Below are positions 7,995 to 18,544 of a stretch of DNA of 64,000 bases, piece by piece. Numbering within the stretch: the first letter of the stretch is position 1; each line of letters opens with the position of its first letter. Below the pieces are notes generated by a model, which was not told the DNA's origin, did not search any database, and saw only the letters and a list, made by a program, of their open reading frames with translations. The DNA comes from Azospirillum thiophilum (GTDB taxonomy: Bacteria; Pseudomonadota; Alphaproteobacteria; Azospirillales; Azospirillaceae). A program made the position numbers and the translations under genes. The DNA lies in NCBI RefSeq assembly GCF_001305595.1, contig NZ_CP012403.1:332501-396500 (forward strand). Reading direction: 5' to 3'.

Positions 7995-8885
7995 TCAACC
8001 CTTGAAGATCGACTGCATGGTGGAGCCCAGCGAGGCGGGGCTGTCGGCGACGGCGATGCCGACCGACTTCATGAAGTCGATCTTGAAGTCGGCGGTGTCG
8101 TTGCCGCCGGAGATCACCGCGCCGGCATGGCCCATGCGGCGGCCCGGAGGAGCCGTGCGGCCGGCGATGAAGCCGACGACCGGCTTCTTCGTGCCCGACG
8201 CCTTGATGAACTCGGCGCCGCGGACTTCGGCGTCGCCGCCGATCTCGCCGATCATGATGATGCCCTCGGTCTCCGGATCCTTCACGAACAGCTCCAGGCT
8301 GTCGACGAAGTTGGTGCCGTTGACCGGGTCGCCGCCGATGCCGATGCAGGTGGTCTGCCCCAGCCCGGCCGCCGTGGTCTGCGCGACGGCCTCGTAGGTC
8401 AGCGTGCCCGAACGGGACACGATGCCGATCTTGCCGCGCTTGTGGATGTGGCCCGGCATGATGCCGATCTTGCATTCGTCCGGCGTGATGATGCCGGGGC
8501 AGTTCGGGCCGATCAGGCGGGTGCCAACTCCATTTTTATGGGAGCCGCTGAGCGCGCGCTTGACCCGGACCATGTCCAGCACCGGGATGCCTTCGGTGAT
8601 GCAGACCACCAGCGGGATCCCGGCGTCGATCGCTTCCAGGATCGCGTCGGCCGCGAACGGCGGCGGCACGTAGATCACGGAGGCGTTGGCGCCGGTCTTC
8701 TCCACCGCCTCGGCCACCGTGTCGAAGATCGGCAGGTCGAGGTGCTTGGCGCCGCCCTTGCCGGGGGTCACGCCGCCGACCATCCTGGTGCCGTAGGCGA
8801 TGGCCTGCTCGGAGTGGAAGGTGCCCTGGGCTCCGGTGAAGCCCTGGCAGATCACCTTCGTGTTCTTATCGACGAGAACAGCCAT
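7995..8885 (-). CDS. sucD: Succinyl-CoA synthetase (ADP/GDP-forming) alpha subunit
   Basis: The subunit binds CoA and carries the phospho-histidine of succinate-CoA ligase. It is 296 residues, with the N-terminal CoA-binding region (ICQGFTGAQGTFHSEQAI; VGGVTPGKGG) and the active-site GRRMGHAGAVISGG. Compared with usual SucD there is a short extra segment in the loop before IGPNCPG (near 8522-8545), whose codons are noticeably less GC-rich. The start overlaps nothing and lies one base after the sucC stop, with AAGGAGG upstream, so translation is coupled. Placement next to frc/oxc suggests a CoA-pool role in oxalate use, which is an inference. Confidence 0.92.
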   Translation of the reverse strand: MAVLVDKNTKVICQGFTGAQGTFHSEQAIAYGTRMVGGVTPGKGGAKHLDLPIFDTVAEAVEKTGANASVIYVPPPFAADAILEAIDAGIPLVVCITEGIPVLDMVRVKRALSGSHKNGVGTRLIGPNCPGIITPDECKIGIMPGHIHKRGKIGIVSRSGTLTYEAVAQTTAAGLGQTTCIGIGGDPVNGTNFVDSLELFVKDPETEGIIMIGEIGGDAEVRGAEFIKASGTKKPVVGFIAGRTAPPGRRMGHAGAVISGGNDTADFKIDFMKSVGIAVADSPASLGSTMQSIFKG

Positions 8886-8886
8886 G

Positions 8887-10086
<1,200 letters not shown>

Positions 10087-10276
10087 GGTTTGCGTCTCTG
10101 TCCCAGTCGGGAATGGTCTTTTGGATGCCGCGGGGAGCCGGGAATTCATCGGCTGACAGACGGCGGATTTTTAAAAGTCCGGGCTTCGGCTCTCGCGCGA
10201 CCGGGAAGGGGACGGCCGGGGAGAGGGGAAGCGGGGTGTTTCAAAAAGCGGTAGGCGTATGAATTGTCAGGTGCTG

Positions 10277-10403
10277 GCCCCCTCCCCGACCCTCCCCCGC
10301 TTCGCGGGAGAGGGAGTAAGCGCCAGGGAGGCGGCAGTCCCCTCTCCCACGATCGGACCGGCCTTCGGCCGGCCGAGGGTGGGGGAGGGTTAGGGAGGGG
10401 GCA
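10277..10403. repeat. Intergenic palindromic GC-rich repeat, copy B
   Basis: The element begins GCCCCCTCCCC and ends GGGTTAGGGAGGGGGCA, the reverse complement. Inner arms CCCTCCCCCGCTTCGCGGGA and GGGTGGGGGAGG and the core GGCGGCAGTCC are shared with copies C and D. It lies between sucC and frc. Together with the simple upstream region of sucC, it fills the 10087-10415 gap; no gene is seen there. Confidence 0.85.
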
Positions 10404-10415
10404 TCGGAGCGGAAC

Positions 10416-11690
10416 CTACTCCGCGGCCAGCCGCTCGACGGCGCCGACGGCGCCGCTGTCGCGGATGTCCAGGATCTCGCGCTCGCCGAAACCCAGAACC
10501 TCGCGCAGGATCTCGTCGGTGTGCTCGCCCAGCAGGGGGGAGCGGGTGACCTCCGTCGGGCTGTCGGACAGCTTGATCGGGTTGCCCACCGTCAGGTAGC
10601 TGCCGCGCGTCGGGTGCTCCACCTCGACCAGCGTGCCGGTGGCGTAGAGCGACTTGTCCTCGGCGATCTCCTTCATCGACAGGATCGGGCCGCAGGGGAT
10701 GTCGTATTTGTTGAGGATGTCCATGACCTCGAACTTGCTCAGGGTCTTGGTCCACTCCTCGACGGTCGCGAAGATGCTCATCAGGCGCGGCAGGCGGGCC
10801 GCCGGGGTGGCATAGTCGGGATCGGTGATCCACTCCTCCTTGCCGATGACTTTGCAGATCGACTTCCAGACCGGCGCCTGGGCGATGAAGTAGATGTAGG
10901 CGTTGGAGTCATGCTCCCAGCCCTTGCACTTCAGGATCCAGCCCGGCTGGCCGCCGCCCGACGCGTTGCCGGCGCGCGGCACGGTGTCGCCGAACTCGCC
11001 GTTCGGGTATTGCGGGTATTCCTTCATCGGCCCGTGGGCCAGGCGCTGCTGGTCGCGCAGCTTGACCCGGCACAGGTTCAGCACGGCGTCCTGCATGGCG
11101 GCCAGCACCTTCTGGCCCCGGCCGGTCGTCTTGCGCTGGTAGAGCGCGGTGACGATGCCGAGCGCCAGATGCAGGCCGGTGCCGCTGTCGCCGATCTGGG
11201 CGCCGGTGACCATCGGCGGGCCGTCGTCGAAGCCGGTGGTCGAGGCGGCGCCGCCCGCACATTGGGCGACGTTCTCGTACACCTTGCAGTTCTCGAACGG
11301 CCCCGGCCCGAAGCCCTTGACCGACGCGACGATCATCGCGGGGTTCAGTTCCTGGATGCGTTCCCAGGTGAACCCCATGCGATCGAGCACGCCGGGGGCG
11401 AAGTTTTCGACCATCACATCGCAGCTCTTGATCAGCGCCTCCAGCACCTCCTTGCCCTTGGGCGTCTTGGTGTCGAGGGTGATCGACCGCTTGTTGTGGT
11501 TCAGCATGGTGAAATACAGGCTGTCGGCGTCCGGCAGGTCGCGCAGCTGGCTGCGGGTGATGTCACCCTCGCCCGGCCGCTCCACCTTGATGACGTCGGC
11601 GCCGAACCAGGCGAGCAACTGGGTGCAGGTCGGTCCCGACTGCACATGCGTGAAGTCGAGAATCCGCACGCCCTGAAGTGCCTTGCCCAT
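10416..11690 (-). CDS. frc: Formyl-CoA:oxalate CoA-transferase
   Basis: Frc (class III CoA-transferase, cytoplasmic) moves CoA from formyl-CoA to oxalate, giving oxalyl-CoA and formate. The 424-residue length is close to the Oxalobacter enzyme (428). The catalytic Asp is residue 168 in TGAQIGDSGTG, and the glycine loop appears as GNASGGGQPG. An early ATG at 11714 would add eight residues; ATG 11690 follows GGGGGGAGAAATAC and starts MGKALQGVRILD, as in the family. It ends the apparent gntR1-oxc-frc operon, 46 bases after oxc. A succinyl-CoA-using variant is possible given sucCD downstream, but cannot be told by eye. Confidence 0.95.
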   Translation of the reverse strand: MGKALQGVRILDFTHVQSGPTCTQLLAWFGADVIKVERPGEGDITRSQLRDLPDADSLYFTMLNHNKRSITLDTKTPKGKEVLEALIKSCDVMVENFAPGVLDRMGFTWERIQELNPAMIVASVKGFGPGPFENCKVYENVAQCAGGAASTTGFDDGPPMVTGAQIGDSGTGLHLALGIVTALYQRKTTGRGQKVLAAMQDAVLNLCRVKLRDQQRLAHGPMKEYPQYPNGEFGDTVPRAGNASGGGQPGWILKCKGWEHDSNAYIYFIAQAPVWKSICKVIGKEEWITDPDYATPAARLPRLMSIFATVEEWTKTLSKFEVMDILNKYDIPCGPILSMKEIAEDKSLYATGTLVEVEHPTRGSYLTVGNPIKLSDSPTEVTRSPLLGEHTDEILREVLGFGEREILDIRDSGAVGAVERLAAE

Positions 11691-11736
11691 GTATTTCTCC
11701 CCCCTGCTTTTCAATGTCGTGATGGTCGGCTGTTTT

Positions 11737-13500
11737 TTAGGACGGCATCTTCCGGACCGAGCTGGTCGGGTTCAGGCTGCCGATGTTGCCGCTTTCGGTG
11801 CCGGCCGCCGGATCGATGACGGCGTTGACCAGGGTCGGACGGCCGCTGTCCATCGCCTCGCTGACGGCGCGGTACAGCTCGTCCGGGTTGGTGACGTGGA
11901 CGCCGACGCCGCCGAAAGCCTCCATCATCTTGTCGTAGCGCGAGCCGGGGACGAAGACCATCGGCGACGGGTCGGCCCCGCCGGTCGGGTTGACGTCGGT
12001 CCCGCGATAGATGCCGTTGTTGTTGAAGATGACGATGCAGACCGGCAGGTTGTAGCGGCAGATCGTCTCCACCTCCATGCCGGAGAAGCCGAAGGCGCTG
12101 TCGCCCTCGACCGCCAGCACCGGCTTGCCGCTCTCCACCGCGGCGGCGACGGCATAGCCCATGCCGACGCCCATCACGCCCCAGGTGCCGACGTCCAGGC
12201 GCTTGCGCGGCTCGTACATGTCGATGATGCCGCGGGCGAGGTCGAGGGTGTTGGCGCCCTCGTTGACCAGCATGGCGTCGGGCCGCTCCTTGATGATCCG
12301 GCGCAGCGCACCGAGCGCACCGTGGAAGTTCATCGGCGAGGCGTTGCTCATCAGCTTCGGCGCCATCTTGGCGACGTTCTGCTCACGCTTGGCGGCGACG
12401 GTGGCCATCCAGTCGGTCGGCGGGGTCAGCCCGCCTTCGATGCCCTTCAGCAGCACTTCCATCACCGAGGCGATGTCGCCGACCAGCGGGGCATGGATTT
12501 CGACGTTGCTGTCCATCTCCCGCGGCTCGATGTCGACCTGGATGAATTTCTTGGAGCCGGGCTTGCCCCAGGTCTTCCCCTTGCCGTGCGACAGCAGCCA
12601 GTTCAGCCGCGCGCCGACCAGCATGACCACGTCGGCATCCTGCAGCACCAACGAGCGCGCCGCGCCGGCCGACTGCGGATGGGTGTCGGGCAGCAGGCCC
12701 TTGGCCATGCTCATCTGCAGGAAGGGAATGCCGCTCTTCTCGACGAAGGCGCGGATGGTGTCGTCGGCCTGGGCGTAGGCGGCCCCCTTGCCGAAGATCA
12801 CCAGCGGACGCTTGGCGCCCTTGAGCAGGTCGAGGGCGCGGTTCACCGCCTCGGCCGACGGGTACTGCGCCGGGGTCGGATCGACCACCTTGACCAGCGA
12901 CTTGGCGCCTTCGGCCGCGTCCATCACCTGCGAGAACAGCTTGGCCGGCAGGTCGAGATAGACGCCGCCCGGACGGCCCGACACCGCGGCGCGGATGGCA
13001 CGCGCCACGCCGATGCCGATGTCCTGGGCGTGCAGGATGCGGAAGGCGGCCTTGCACAGCGGCTTGGCGATGGCCAGTTGGTCCATCTCCTCGTAGTCGC
13101 CCTGCTGGAGATCGACGACCTCGCGCTCCGACGAGCCGCTGATCAGGATCATCGGGAAGCAGTTGGTGGTGGCGTTCGCCAGCGCGGTCAGGCCGTTCAG
13201 GAAACCCGGCGCCGAGACGGTCATGCAGACGCCCGGCTTCTTGGTCATGAAACCGGCGATGGCGGCGGCGTTGCCGGCATTCTGTTCGTGACGGAACGAG
13301 ACGACCCGCATGCCCTCGGCCTGCGCCATGCGCAGCAGGTCGGAGATCGGAATACCGGGGACGACATACAGGTTCTCGATGTCGTTGAGCTTGAGCGCGT
13401 CGATGACGAGCTGGAAGCCGTCGGTCAGCGCCGGCGCGTCTTCGACAACAGATGCTTCCGTGGCCTGGTTCTTAGTGATCGTTGCAGCCGCAGTAGACAT
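11737..13500 (-). CDS. oxc: Oxalyl-CoA decarboxylase
   Basis: Oxc is a thiamine-diphosphate enzyme turning oxalyl-CoA into formyl-CoA and CO2. The 587-residue protein has the PYR domain with the cofactor-activating Glu72 (FRHEQNAGNAAAIAG), the central domain (ending near residue 350), and the PP domain with GDSAFGFSGME ... FNNNGIYRG, the Mg/ThDP motif typical of oxalyl-CoA decarboxylases. The start at 13500 follows GGGGAGGAG; the ORF is open for nine more codons upstream. It lies 43 bases after gntR1 and 46 bases before frc on the same strand. The assignment is very firm. Confidence 0.96.
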   Translation of the reverse strand: MSTAAATITKNQATEASVVEDAPALTDGFQLVIDALKLNDIENLYVVPGIPISDLLRMAQAEGMRVVSFRHEQNAGNAAAIAGFMTKKPGVCMTVSAPGFLNGLTALANATTNCFPMILISGSSEREVVDLQQGDYEEMDQLAIAKPLCKAAFRILHAQDIGIGVARAIRAAVSGRPGGVYLDLPAKLFSQVMDAAEGAKSLVKVVDPTPAQYPSAEAVNRALDLLKGAKRPLVIFGKGAAYAQADDTIRAFVEKSGIPFLQMSMAKGLLPDTHPQSAGAARSLVLQDADVVMLVGARLNWLLSHGKGKTWGKPGSKKFIQVDIEPREMDSNVEIHAPLVGDIASVMEVLLKGIEGGLTPPTDWMATVAAKREQNVAKMAPKLMSNASPMNFHGALGALRRIIKERPDAMLVNEGANTLDLARGIIDMYEPRKRLDVGTWGVMGVGMGYAVAAAVESGKPVLAVEGDSAFGFSGMEVETICRYNLPVCIVIFNNNGIYRGTDVNPTGGADPSPMVFVPGSRYDKMMEAFGGVGVHVTNPDELYRAVSEAMDSGRPTLVNAVIDPAAGTESGNIGSLNPTSSVRKMPS

Positions 13501-13543
13501 ATGGGTGACTCCTCCCCGAGGCTCCAAAAAGGTTCAAGATCGG

Positions 13544-14233
13544 TTAGTCGAGGAAGGCGCAATGCCGTTCCACGTACTGTGCGAGACCGAGCGTGTGTTC
13601 CCGGACGCGGCGTTCCGCGAGATCGGCATCGCGGGCGGCGAGCGCCTCGATGATGTCCCGATGCTCGTGGATGGACTGGTCGGCACGGTCGCCGATGCCC
13701 ATCGTCGCGCGGCGGATCGCACGCATATGGATGAAGAAGCGGTCGGTCAGGTCCGAGATCAGGCTGGAGCCCGAAGCCTGAACGATGCTTTGATGGAAGA
13801 CGATGTTGGCGTCCGAATATTCGGCGACATGTTCCGCCAACTCGGCTTTCGTGTATTTGTCGAACGCGGCGTGCAGGAGTTCCAGCTTTTCGGTGGTGGC
13901 GTTCTCGACGAACAGGCGGGCCGCCATGCCTTCCAGGGCGGCACACACCGTTATCATCTCCACCAGTTCGGCCTTCGTCTTGCGCACCACGAAGATCCCG
14001 CGCCGCGGTTGGGAGCGGATGAACCCCTCCTGTTCCAGCAGCGCCATCGCCTCGCGCACCGGGGTGCGGCTGACACCCAACGCTTCGCACAGACGGCGTT
14101 CGTCCAACCTGATCTCGCTGCTCTGGCCGTAGATGTTCATCTGCGTGATCGCCTGTCGCAGCGACTGGTAGGCCTTGGCCTTGAAACTCATCCCCTGTTC
14201 AAGGGGTTCCACACTGAATCTGTCTCGGTTCAT
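13544..14233 (-). CDS. GntR/FadR-type (FCD) transcriptional regulator, gntR1
   Basis: This 229-residue regulator has an N-terminal winged helix (IRLDERRLCEALGVSRTPVREAMALLEQEGFI, residues about 40-72) and a C-terminal FCD effector domain (about 85-225) containing the usual Asp/His metal-binding residues (EYSDANIVFHQSIV; HMRAIR; HEHRDIIEAL). It is a close paralogue, of equal length, of the regulator at 38527-39216. It heads the oxc-frc operon. A promoter with a TATACC palindrome in its spacer lies upstream (14354-14381), so it is likely autoregulated and controls oxalate genes. The effector (oxalate, oxalyl-CoA, formyl-CoA) is unknown. Confidence 0.88.
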   Translation of the reverse strand: MNRDRFSVEPLEQGMSFKAKAYQSLRQAITQMNIYGQSSEIRLDERRLCEALGVSRTPVREAMALLEQEGFIRSQPRRGIFVVRKTKAELVEMITVCAALEGMAARLFVENATTEKLELLHAAFDKYTKAELAEHVAEYSDANIVFHQSIVQASGSSLISDLTDRFFIHMRAIRRATMGIGDRADQSIHEHRDIIEALAARDADLAERRVREHTLGLAQYVERHCAFLD

Positions 14234-14353
14234 CACGGTTCCGACCCTTTGCGCGCCGACGCCGGCGGCGCCGCTTGTTGTCGTGAGCGTTGCTCGTGCG
14301 AGCGTCCTGATGATCGCCCGTGCCCTTCGTTGTGAGTGGCGCGTCGGTTTTGA

Positions 14354-14381
14354 ATTATCGATACGGTATACCAGATGCCAG
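14354..14381 (-). promoter_or_regulatory. Promoter and operator of gntR1-oxc-frc (site 1)
   Basis: On the minus strand a -35-like CTGGCA and a -10-like GATAAT are 16 bases apart, and the spacer contains the palindrome GGTATACC (14365-14372). The same arrangement, with near-identical flanks (GAATTATC...ATACCAGATGCC), is found at 30499-30526. This is the signature of a repressor operator set inside a promoter. Confidence 0.6.
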
Positions 14382-14527
14382 ACACCCGCAAGACCAATTG
14401 CGGGAACTCCAAACTATTTCTGCCGCAGACGGAGTTGGGTGGGCTTCCGTTCGATTCCACTGGTCACTGAGCGATAATCGCCCTATTTTGACGGTCAAAC
14501 GACCGTTTACCGGGAAGGAGCCCGCGC

Positions 14528-15385
14528 ATGGCCGAAGCCGGCACCAGGACGACGCCCGCCGTCGCAGCAACCGTCGCAGCAACCGCCGGGACGACAGGCG
14601 GGGCAGCGGAAGAGGCGTCCGATCCGAATTTCATGACCTCGCTGGCCCGCGGCCTGTCGGTGATTCGCGCCTTCACCGAGCGCGAGCCGAACCTGACCAT
14701 CGCCGACATCGCCAAGATCACCGGCCTGCCGCGGGCGGCGGCGCGGCGCTGCCTGCTGACGCTGATGCAGCTGGGCTATGCCGGGTCGGACGGCCGCAGC
14801 TTCTATCTGAAGCCGAAGATCCTGGCGCTGGGCTATTCCTTCCTGTCGTCGGCGCCGCTGGCGACGATCCTCGACCCGCTGATCGAGCAGGTCAGCGGCG
14901 CCGTGCAGGAATCCTGTTCCGCCGCGGTGCTGGACGAGGACGAACTGGTCTACATCGCCCGCGCGGCGACCAAGCGGATCATGTCGGTCGGGCTGAATGT
15001 CGGCAGCCGGCTGCCCGCCTACTGCACGTCGATGGGCCGGGTTTTGCTGGCGGCGCTGCCGGAGGCCGAGCTGGATGCCTATCTGGCACGGGTGCCGCTG
15101 AGGCCCTATACCGAGCGCACCATCACCGCCGCCGACGCCCTGAAGCGCGAGCTGGAGCGGGTGCGCGAGCGCGGTTTCTCGCTGGTCGACCAGGAGCTGG
15201 AGCTTGGCCTGCGGTCGATCGCGGTGCCGATCCGCACCGCCGCCGGCGGCGTGGTCGCGTCGATGAACGTCAGTGCCCAGGCCGCCCGCGTCACCTGCCC
15301 GGAGATGGAGCTGCAGTTCCTGCCCCGCCTGACCAAGGCGGCGGAGGAGGCGCGGGTGCTGCTGGTCCGGGCGCGGGGGATTTGA
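14528..15385 (+). CDS. IclR-family regulator (PcaR/PobR subgroup)
   Basis: This 285-residue regulator has an Ala/Thr-rich N-terminal tail, a winged helix (MTSLARGLSVIRAF...TIADIAKITGLPRAAARRCLLTL, residues about 36-95) and an effector domain (about 110-275) with the subgroup motif SVGLNVGSRLPAYCTSMGRVLLA. The ATG at 14528 has GGGAAGGAG upstream. It is divergent from gntR1 across 294 bases that contain operator site 1. PcaR-type members activate aromatic acid pathways; no such genes are adjacent, so its target here is uncertain. Confidence 0.85.
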   Translation: MAEAGTRTTPAVAATVAATAGTTGGAAEEASDPNFMTSLARGLSVIRAFTEREPNLTIADIAKITGLPRAAARRCLLTLMQLGYAGSDGRSFYLKPKILALGYSFLSSAPLATILDPLIEQVSGAVQESCSAAVLDEDELVYIARAATKRIMSVGLNVGSRLPAYCTSMGRVLLAALPEAELDAYLARVPLRPYTERTITAADALKRELERVRERGFSLVDQELELGLRSIAVPIRTAAGGVVASMNVSAQAARVTCPEMELQFLPRLTKAAEEARVLLVRARGI

Positions 15386-15437
15386 TGGGATGCCGGCGGG
15401 CAGGCCGCCCGGCCGCCCGCGGATTGCCCTGTCTTGA

Positions 15438-17153
15438 TCAGCGGGCCTTGATCAGCATGTCTTCCAGATTGTGGTTGATCGCCTCGACGTTGCTCCGGGC
15501 CTGCCGCATGCTGGACACCACGCCGCCGGTGAGCGCCTTCTGCTCCTCCGCGCTGTGGGTCACGCCATGGACCGTTTCCTTGACGCTTTCGACCGACTGC
15601 GCGATCCCGCCCAGGCTGCCGACCACCTGACGCACCACCTCCTGCATCGACTGGATCTCGACGGCGATCCGCTCGGTGGCGGAGGTCGTCTGCTCGGCGA
15701 GCGACTTCACCTCCGTCGCCACCACGGCGAAGCCGCGCCCCGCCTCGCCGGCACGGGCCGCCTCGATGGTGGCGTTCAACGCCAGCAGCTTGATCTGCGA
15801 GGCGATCGAGTCGATGAATTTCGCCACCCCGTCCATGGCGGCGGCGGCATCGTTCAGCCGGCCGGTCGCGGCGTCGGCTTCGGCGGTGCGGCGGTCGATG
15901 TCGTCGACCACGTCACGGGATTTGAGGATGTCCGCCGAAATCCGGCCGGCGGAGCCGCACATCTGTTCGATGGCCTCCGCAACCGCCGTGACCTGCTGCA
16001 CCGTCTCCTTGGAAAAGCGGATGGCTTCCAGCCGGGCCTTGATCATCGGGGTGACGTTGGTCGCGAACTTGACGACCTTCTGCACCTGGCCGTCGTCGGA
16101 CAGCACCGGGTTGTAGCTGGCATTGATCCAGACGTCGGACCCGTCCTTGGCCCGGCGCCGGTAGAGCGAGCTGTGGAAGCGCCCGCTGCGCAGGATGTCC
16201 CAGAAGTCGCGGTATTCCTGCGTTTCCCGGTATTCCGGGAAAACGAACAGGCTGTGGTTCCGGCCGACGACCTCGTCCAGCTCGTACTGCATCGCCTTCA
16301 GGAAATTGGCGTTGGCGTCCAGGATGGTGCCGTCGGTCTTGAACTGGATGACCGCCTGGGACCGGCCGATCGCTTCGATCTGGCTGCGGAAATCGGCGTC
16401 GCGGTCGTGCTGTCCGGTGATGTCGCTGGCGAACTTCACGACTTTCCAGGGCCGGCCGGCGGGGTCGAGGATCGGGGCGTAGGTCGCCTGGATCCACACC
16501 TCGCGCCCGTCCTTCGACTGGCGCCTGAACTGGGCGCTGCGGAACTCGCCGCGGCGCAGCCCGTCCCAGAAGGCGGCATAGTCGGGCTTCGCCGCCTCCG
16601 CCGGATCGACGAAGATCCGGTGATGGCGGTTCCGGATTTCCTCCAGCCGGTAGCCCATCAGGCTCAGGAAATTATCGTTGGCGCTCAGGACCGTGCCATC
16701 CAGCGCGAACTCGATCATCGCCTGCGACCGGCCGATCGCGGCGAGCTTGCCTTCCGCATCGGCGGATTTCAGCTTTTCCTCGGTGATGACGCTGGCGAAC
16801 TTCACGACCCCCTGCGGACGGCCGTCGAATCCCAGGATCGGATTGTAGGTGGCCCGGATCCACACCTCCTTGCCATCCTTGCCGATCCGCCGGAATTCCC
16901 CCGTCTGGAAGCGGCCGGCCCGCAGCTCGTTCCAGAACTGCCGGTATCCGGTGCTGATCGCCTGTTCGGGATCGACGAACAGGCTGTGCGGACGGCCCTT
17001 GATCTCCGCCAGGCTGTAGCCCATCGCGTCGAGGAAATTCCGGTTGGCGTCGACCACCAGCCCGTCCAGCGTGAACTCGATCACCGCCTGCGACCGGTCC
17101 AGCGCGTCCAGCCTCGCCTTCTCATGACGGCTGTTGGTCGTGAATAGAAACAT
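15438..17153 (-). CDS. Cytoplasmic chemoreceptor with three PAS domains (MCP)
   Basis: The protein has no transmembrane segment. Three tandem PAS/PAC units occupy about residues 15-130, 140-255 and 265-380, each with SQAxIEF..DG..L.AN.NFL...GY and an R(R)xxKDG.EVWI..xYxPI motif, typical of the BdlA/Aer-like PAS family. A short C-terminal MCP signalling hairpin follows (about 410-560) with LALNATIEAARAGEAGRGF. The ATG at 17153 follows GGGGAGACGCC; upstream codons are not protein-like. It should signal to CheA/CheW in the cytoplasm, sensing redox or a metabolite through the PAS domains. Internal PAS repeats are similar enough to suggest recent duplication. Confidence 0.9.
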   Translation of the reverse strand: MFLFTTNSRHEKARLDALDRSQAVIEFTLDGLVVDANRNFLDAMGYSLAEIKGRPHSLFVDPEQAISTGYRQFWNELRAGRFQTGEFRRIGKDGKEVWIRATYNPILGFDGRPQGVVKFASVITEEKLKSADAEGKLAAIGRSQAMIEFALDGTVLSANDNFLSLMGYRLEEIRNRHHRIFVDPAEAAKPDYAAFWDGLRRGEFRSAQFRRQSKDGREVWIQATYAPILDPAGRPWKVVKFASDITGQHDRDADFRSQIEAIGRSQAVIQFKTDGTILDANANFLKAMQYELDEVVGRNHSLFVFPEYRETQEYRDFWDILRSGRFHSSLYRRRAKDGSDVWINASYNPVLSDDGQVQKVVKFATNVTPMIKARLEAIRFSKETVQQVTAVAEAIEQMCGSAGRISADILKSRDVVDDIDRRTAEADAATGRLNDAAAAMDGVAKFIDSIASQIKLLALNATIEAARAGEAGRGFAVVATEVKSLAEQTTSATERIAVEIQSMQEVVRQVVGSLGGIAQSVESVKETVHGVTHSAEEQKALTGGVVSSMRQARSNVEAINHNLEDMLIKAR

Positions 17154-17373
17154 GTGGCGTCTCCCCGTCCCTTGGCGACCATCCGCGTCGCGCATTTCCC
17201 GGCAAGCCTTGCCTGCCTGTCCGTTTCTTTCGCAAACCGGGAAAGAAACGACGAGAATTCGGAAAGATTGGATCGCCATGGTCAGCAGGGTTCGTCCCAA
17301 CCTTTCCGGCGGAGTATGATACGGACAATCGGCGCCGCTGTAGTCGGGGCTTCCCCTTAGGATGTCTGCTTGT

Positions 17374-18294
17374 TCAAAGCATCGCTTCCGGGGAAATGTC
17401 GTTCAGCGCCGCGCGAATCCTGGGCACCATATGGTCGGCGAAGGCCTTTACCTTGGCCGGCACCAGCGCCCGGTGCGGGTAGAGCACCGCCAGCGTCACC
17501 GGCTCCGGCGGGAAATCCGGCAACACCGGCACCAGCGCGCCGCTCGCCAGATGCCCGGCCACCTCCCACAACGGTTTCATGACGATGCCACGGCCATCCA
17601 GCGCCCAGCCGGTCAGCACGTCGCCGTCATCGGCGTCGAAGCGCCCGGACACCGGCAGCTTCACCGCCTCACCATTGTCCAGCACGCTCCATTGATATTG
17701 CTGGGTGCCGGGAAAGCGCAGCAGCAGGCAATTGTGCCCGGACAGGTCGGCCGGCTTGTCCGGCCGGCCGCGCTCCGACAGGTAGGCGGGCGACGCCACC
17801 AGCACGCGGCGCATGTCGGCGATCTTGCGGACGACGAAGCTGGAATCCTTCAGCGCCGCCATCCGCACCGCGACATCCACCGCCTCGCGCAGCAGGTCGA
17901 GCAAATGGTCGGACAGCCGCAGCCGCACCTCCACCAGTGGATGGGCGGCGCAGAAATCGGGCACCAGCGGCGCCAGGATGCGGCGGCCGAATCCCAGTGG
18001 CGCCGTCACCCGCACGCTGCCCGACGGCACGCCGGAACCGGCGGCGATGCTGCTGTGCGCCCGCTCCACCGCCTCCAGCACCTCAAGGCAACTGTGGTAG
18101 AACTCCATGCCGGTCTCGGTCGCCTGCAACTGCCGCGTCGTGCGGTTCAGCAGCCGCACGCCGAGATGGGCTTCCAACTGCTGGATGCGGTGGCTGACCA
18201 TGGCCGGCGACATGCGCAGGTTCCGTCCGGCGGCCGACAGGCTGCCCAGCTCGACGACGCGGACGAAGATGCGCATGTTCTCGAGCAACGCCAT
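17374..18294 (-). CDS. LysR-family transcriptional regulator
   Basis: The 306-residue protein shows the LysR helix-turn-helix (FVRVVELGSLSAAGRNLRMSPAMVSHRIQQLEAHLGVRLLNR, residues about 10-52) and a periplasmic-binding-protein-like effector domain (about 90-295). It belongs to the DsdA/CrgA-like subgroup whose members often control nearby dehydrogenases. It is divergent from the glycine-rich protein gene across about 250 bases, and its target is not evident. A ribosome site AGGGAG lies upstream of ATG 18294. Confidence 0.9.
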   Translation of the reverse strand: MALLENMRIFVRVVELGSLSAAGRNLRMSPAMVSHRIQQLEAHLGVRLLNRTTRQLQATETGMEFYHSCLEVLEAVERAHSSIAAGSGVPSGSVRVTAPLGFGRRILAPLVPDFCAAHPLVEVRLRLSDHLLDLLREAVDVAVRMAALKDSSFVVRKIADMRRVLVASPAYLSERGRPDKPADLSGHNCLLLRFPGTQQYQWSVLDNGEAVKLPVSGRFDADDGDVLTGWALDGRGIVMKPLWEVAGHLASGALVPVLPDFPPEPVTLAVLYPHRALVPAKVKAFADHMVPRIRAALNDISPEAML

Positions 18295-18544
18295 GCTTTT
18301 CGGAGACTCCCTGCCGGACCGGTGGGTTACGGGTCGGGACCGACGCTAGCACGCGTCGCCCGGTGCTGGGAATTTGCCACTCCCGTTCGCAGCATTGCAG
18401 CGCAAAAACTCCCCCATCCGGCGATCCGGCCGGAGATATGTACGGATGCCCGCCCGGCTGCCGGCCCGCCCCGGCGCTATGATCAACGAAAGGTCGCGCA
18501 GCCCGTGGCCTTGGACAATGAAGACGTTCAAACGGGAGGGCAGC

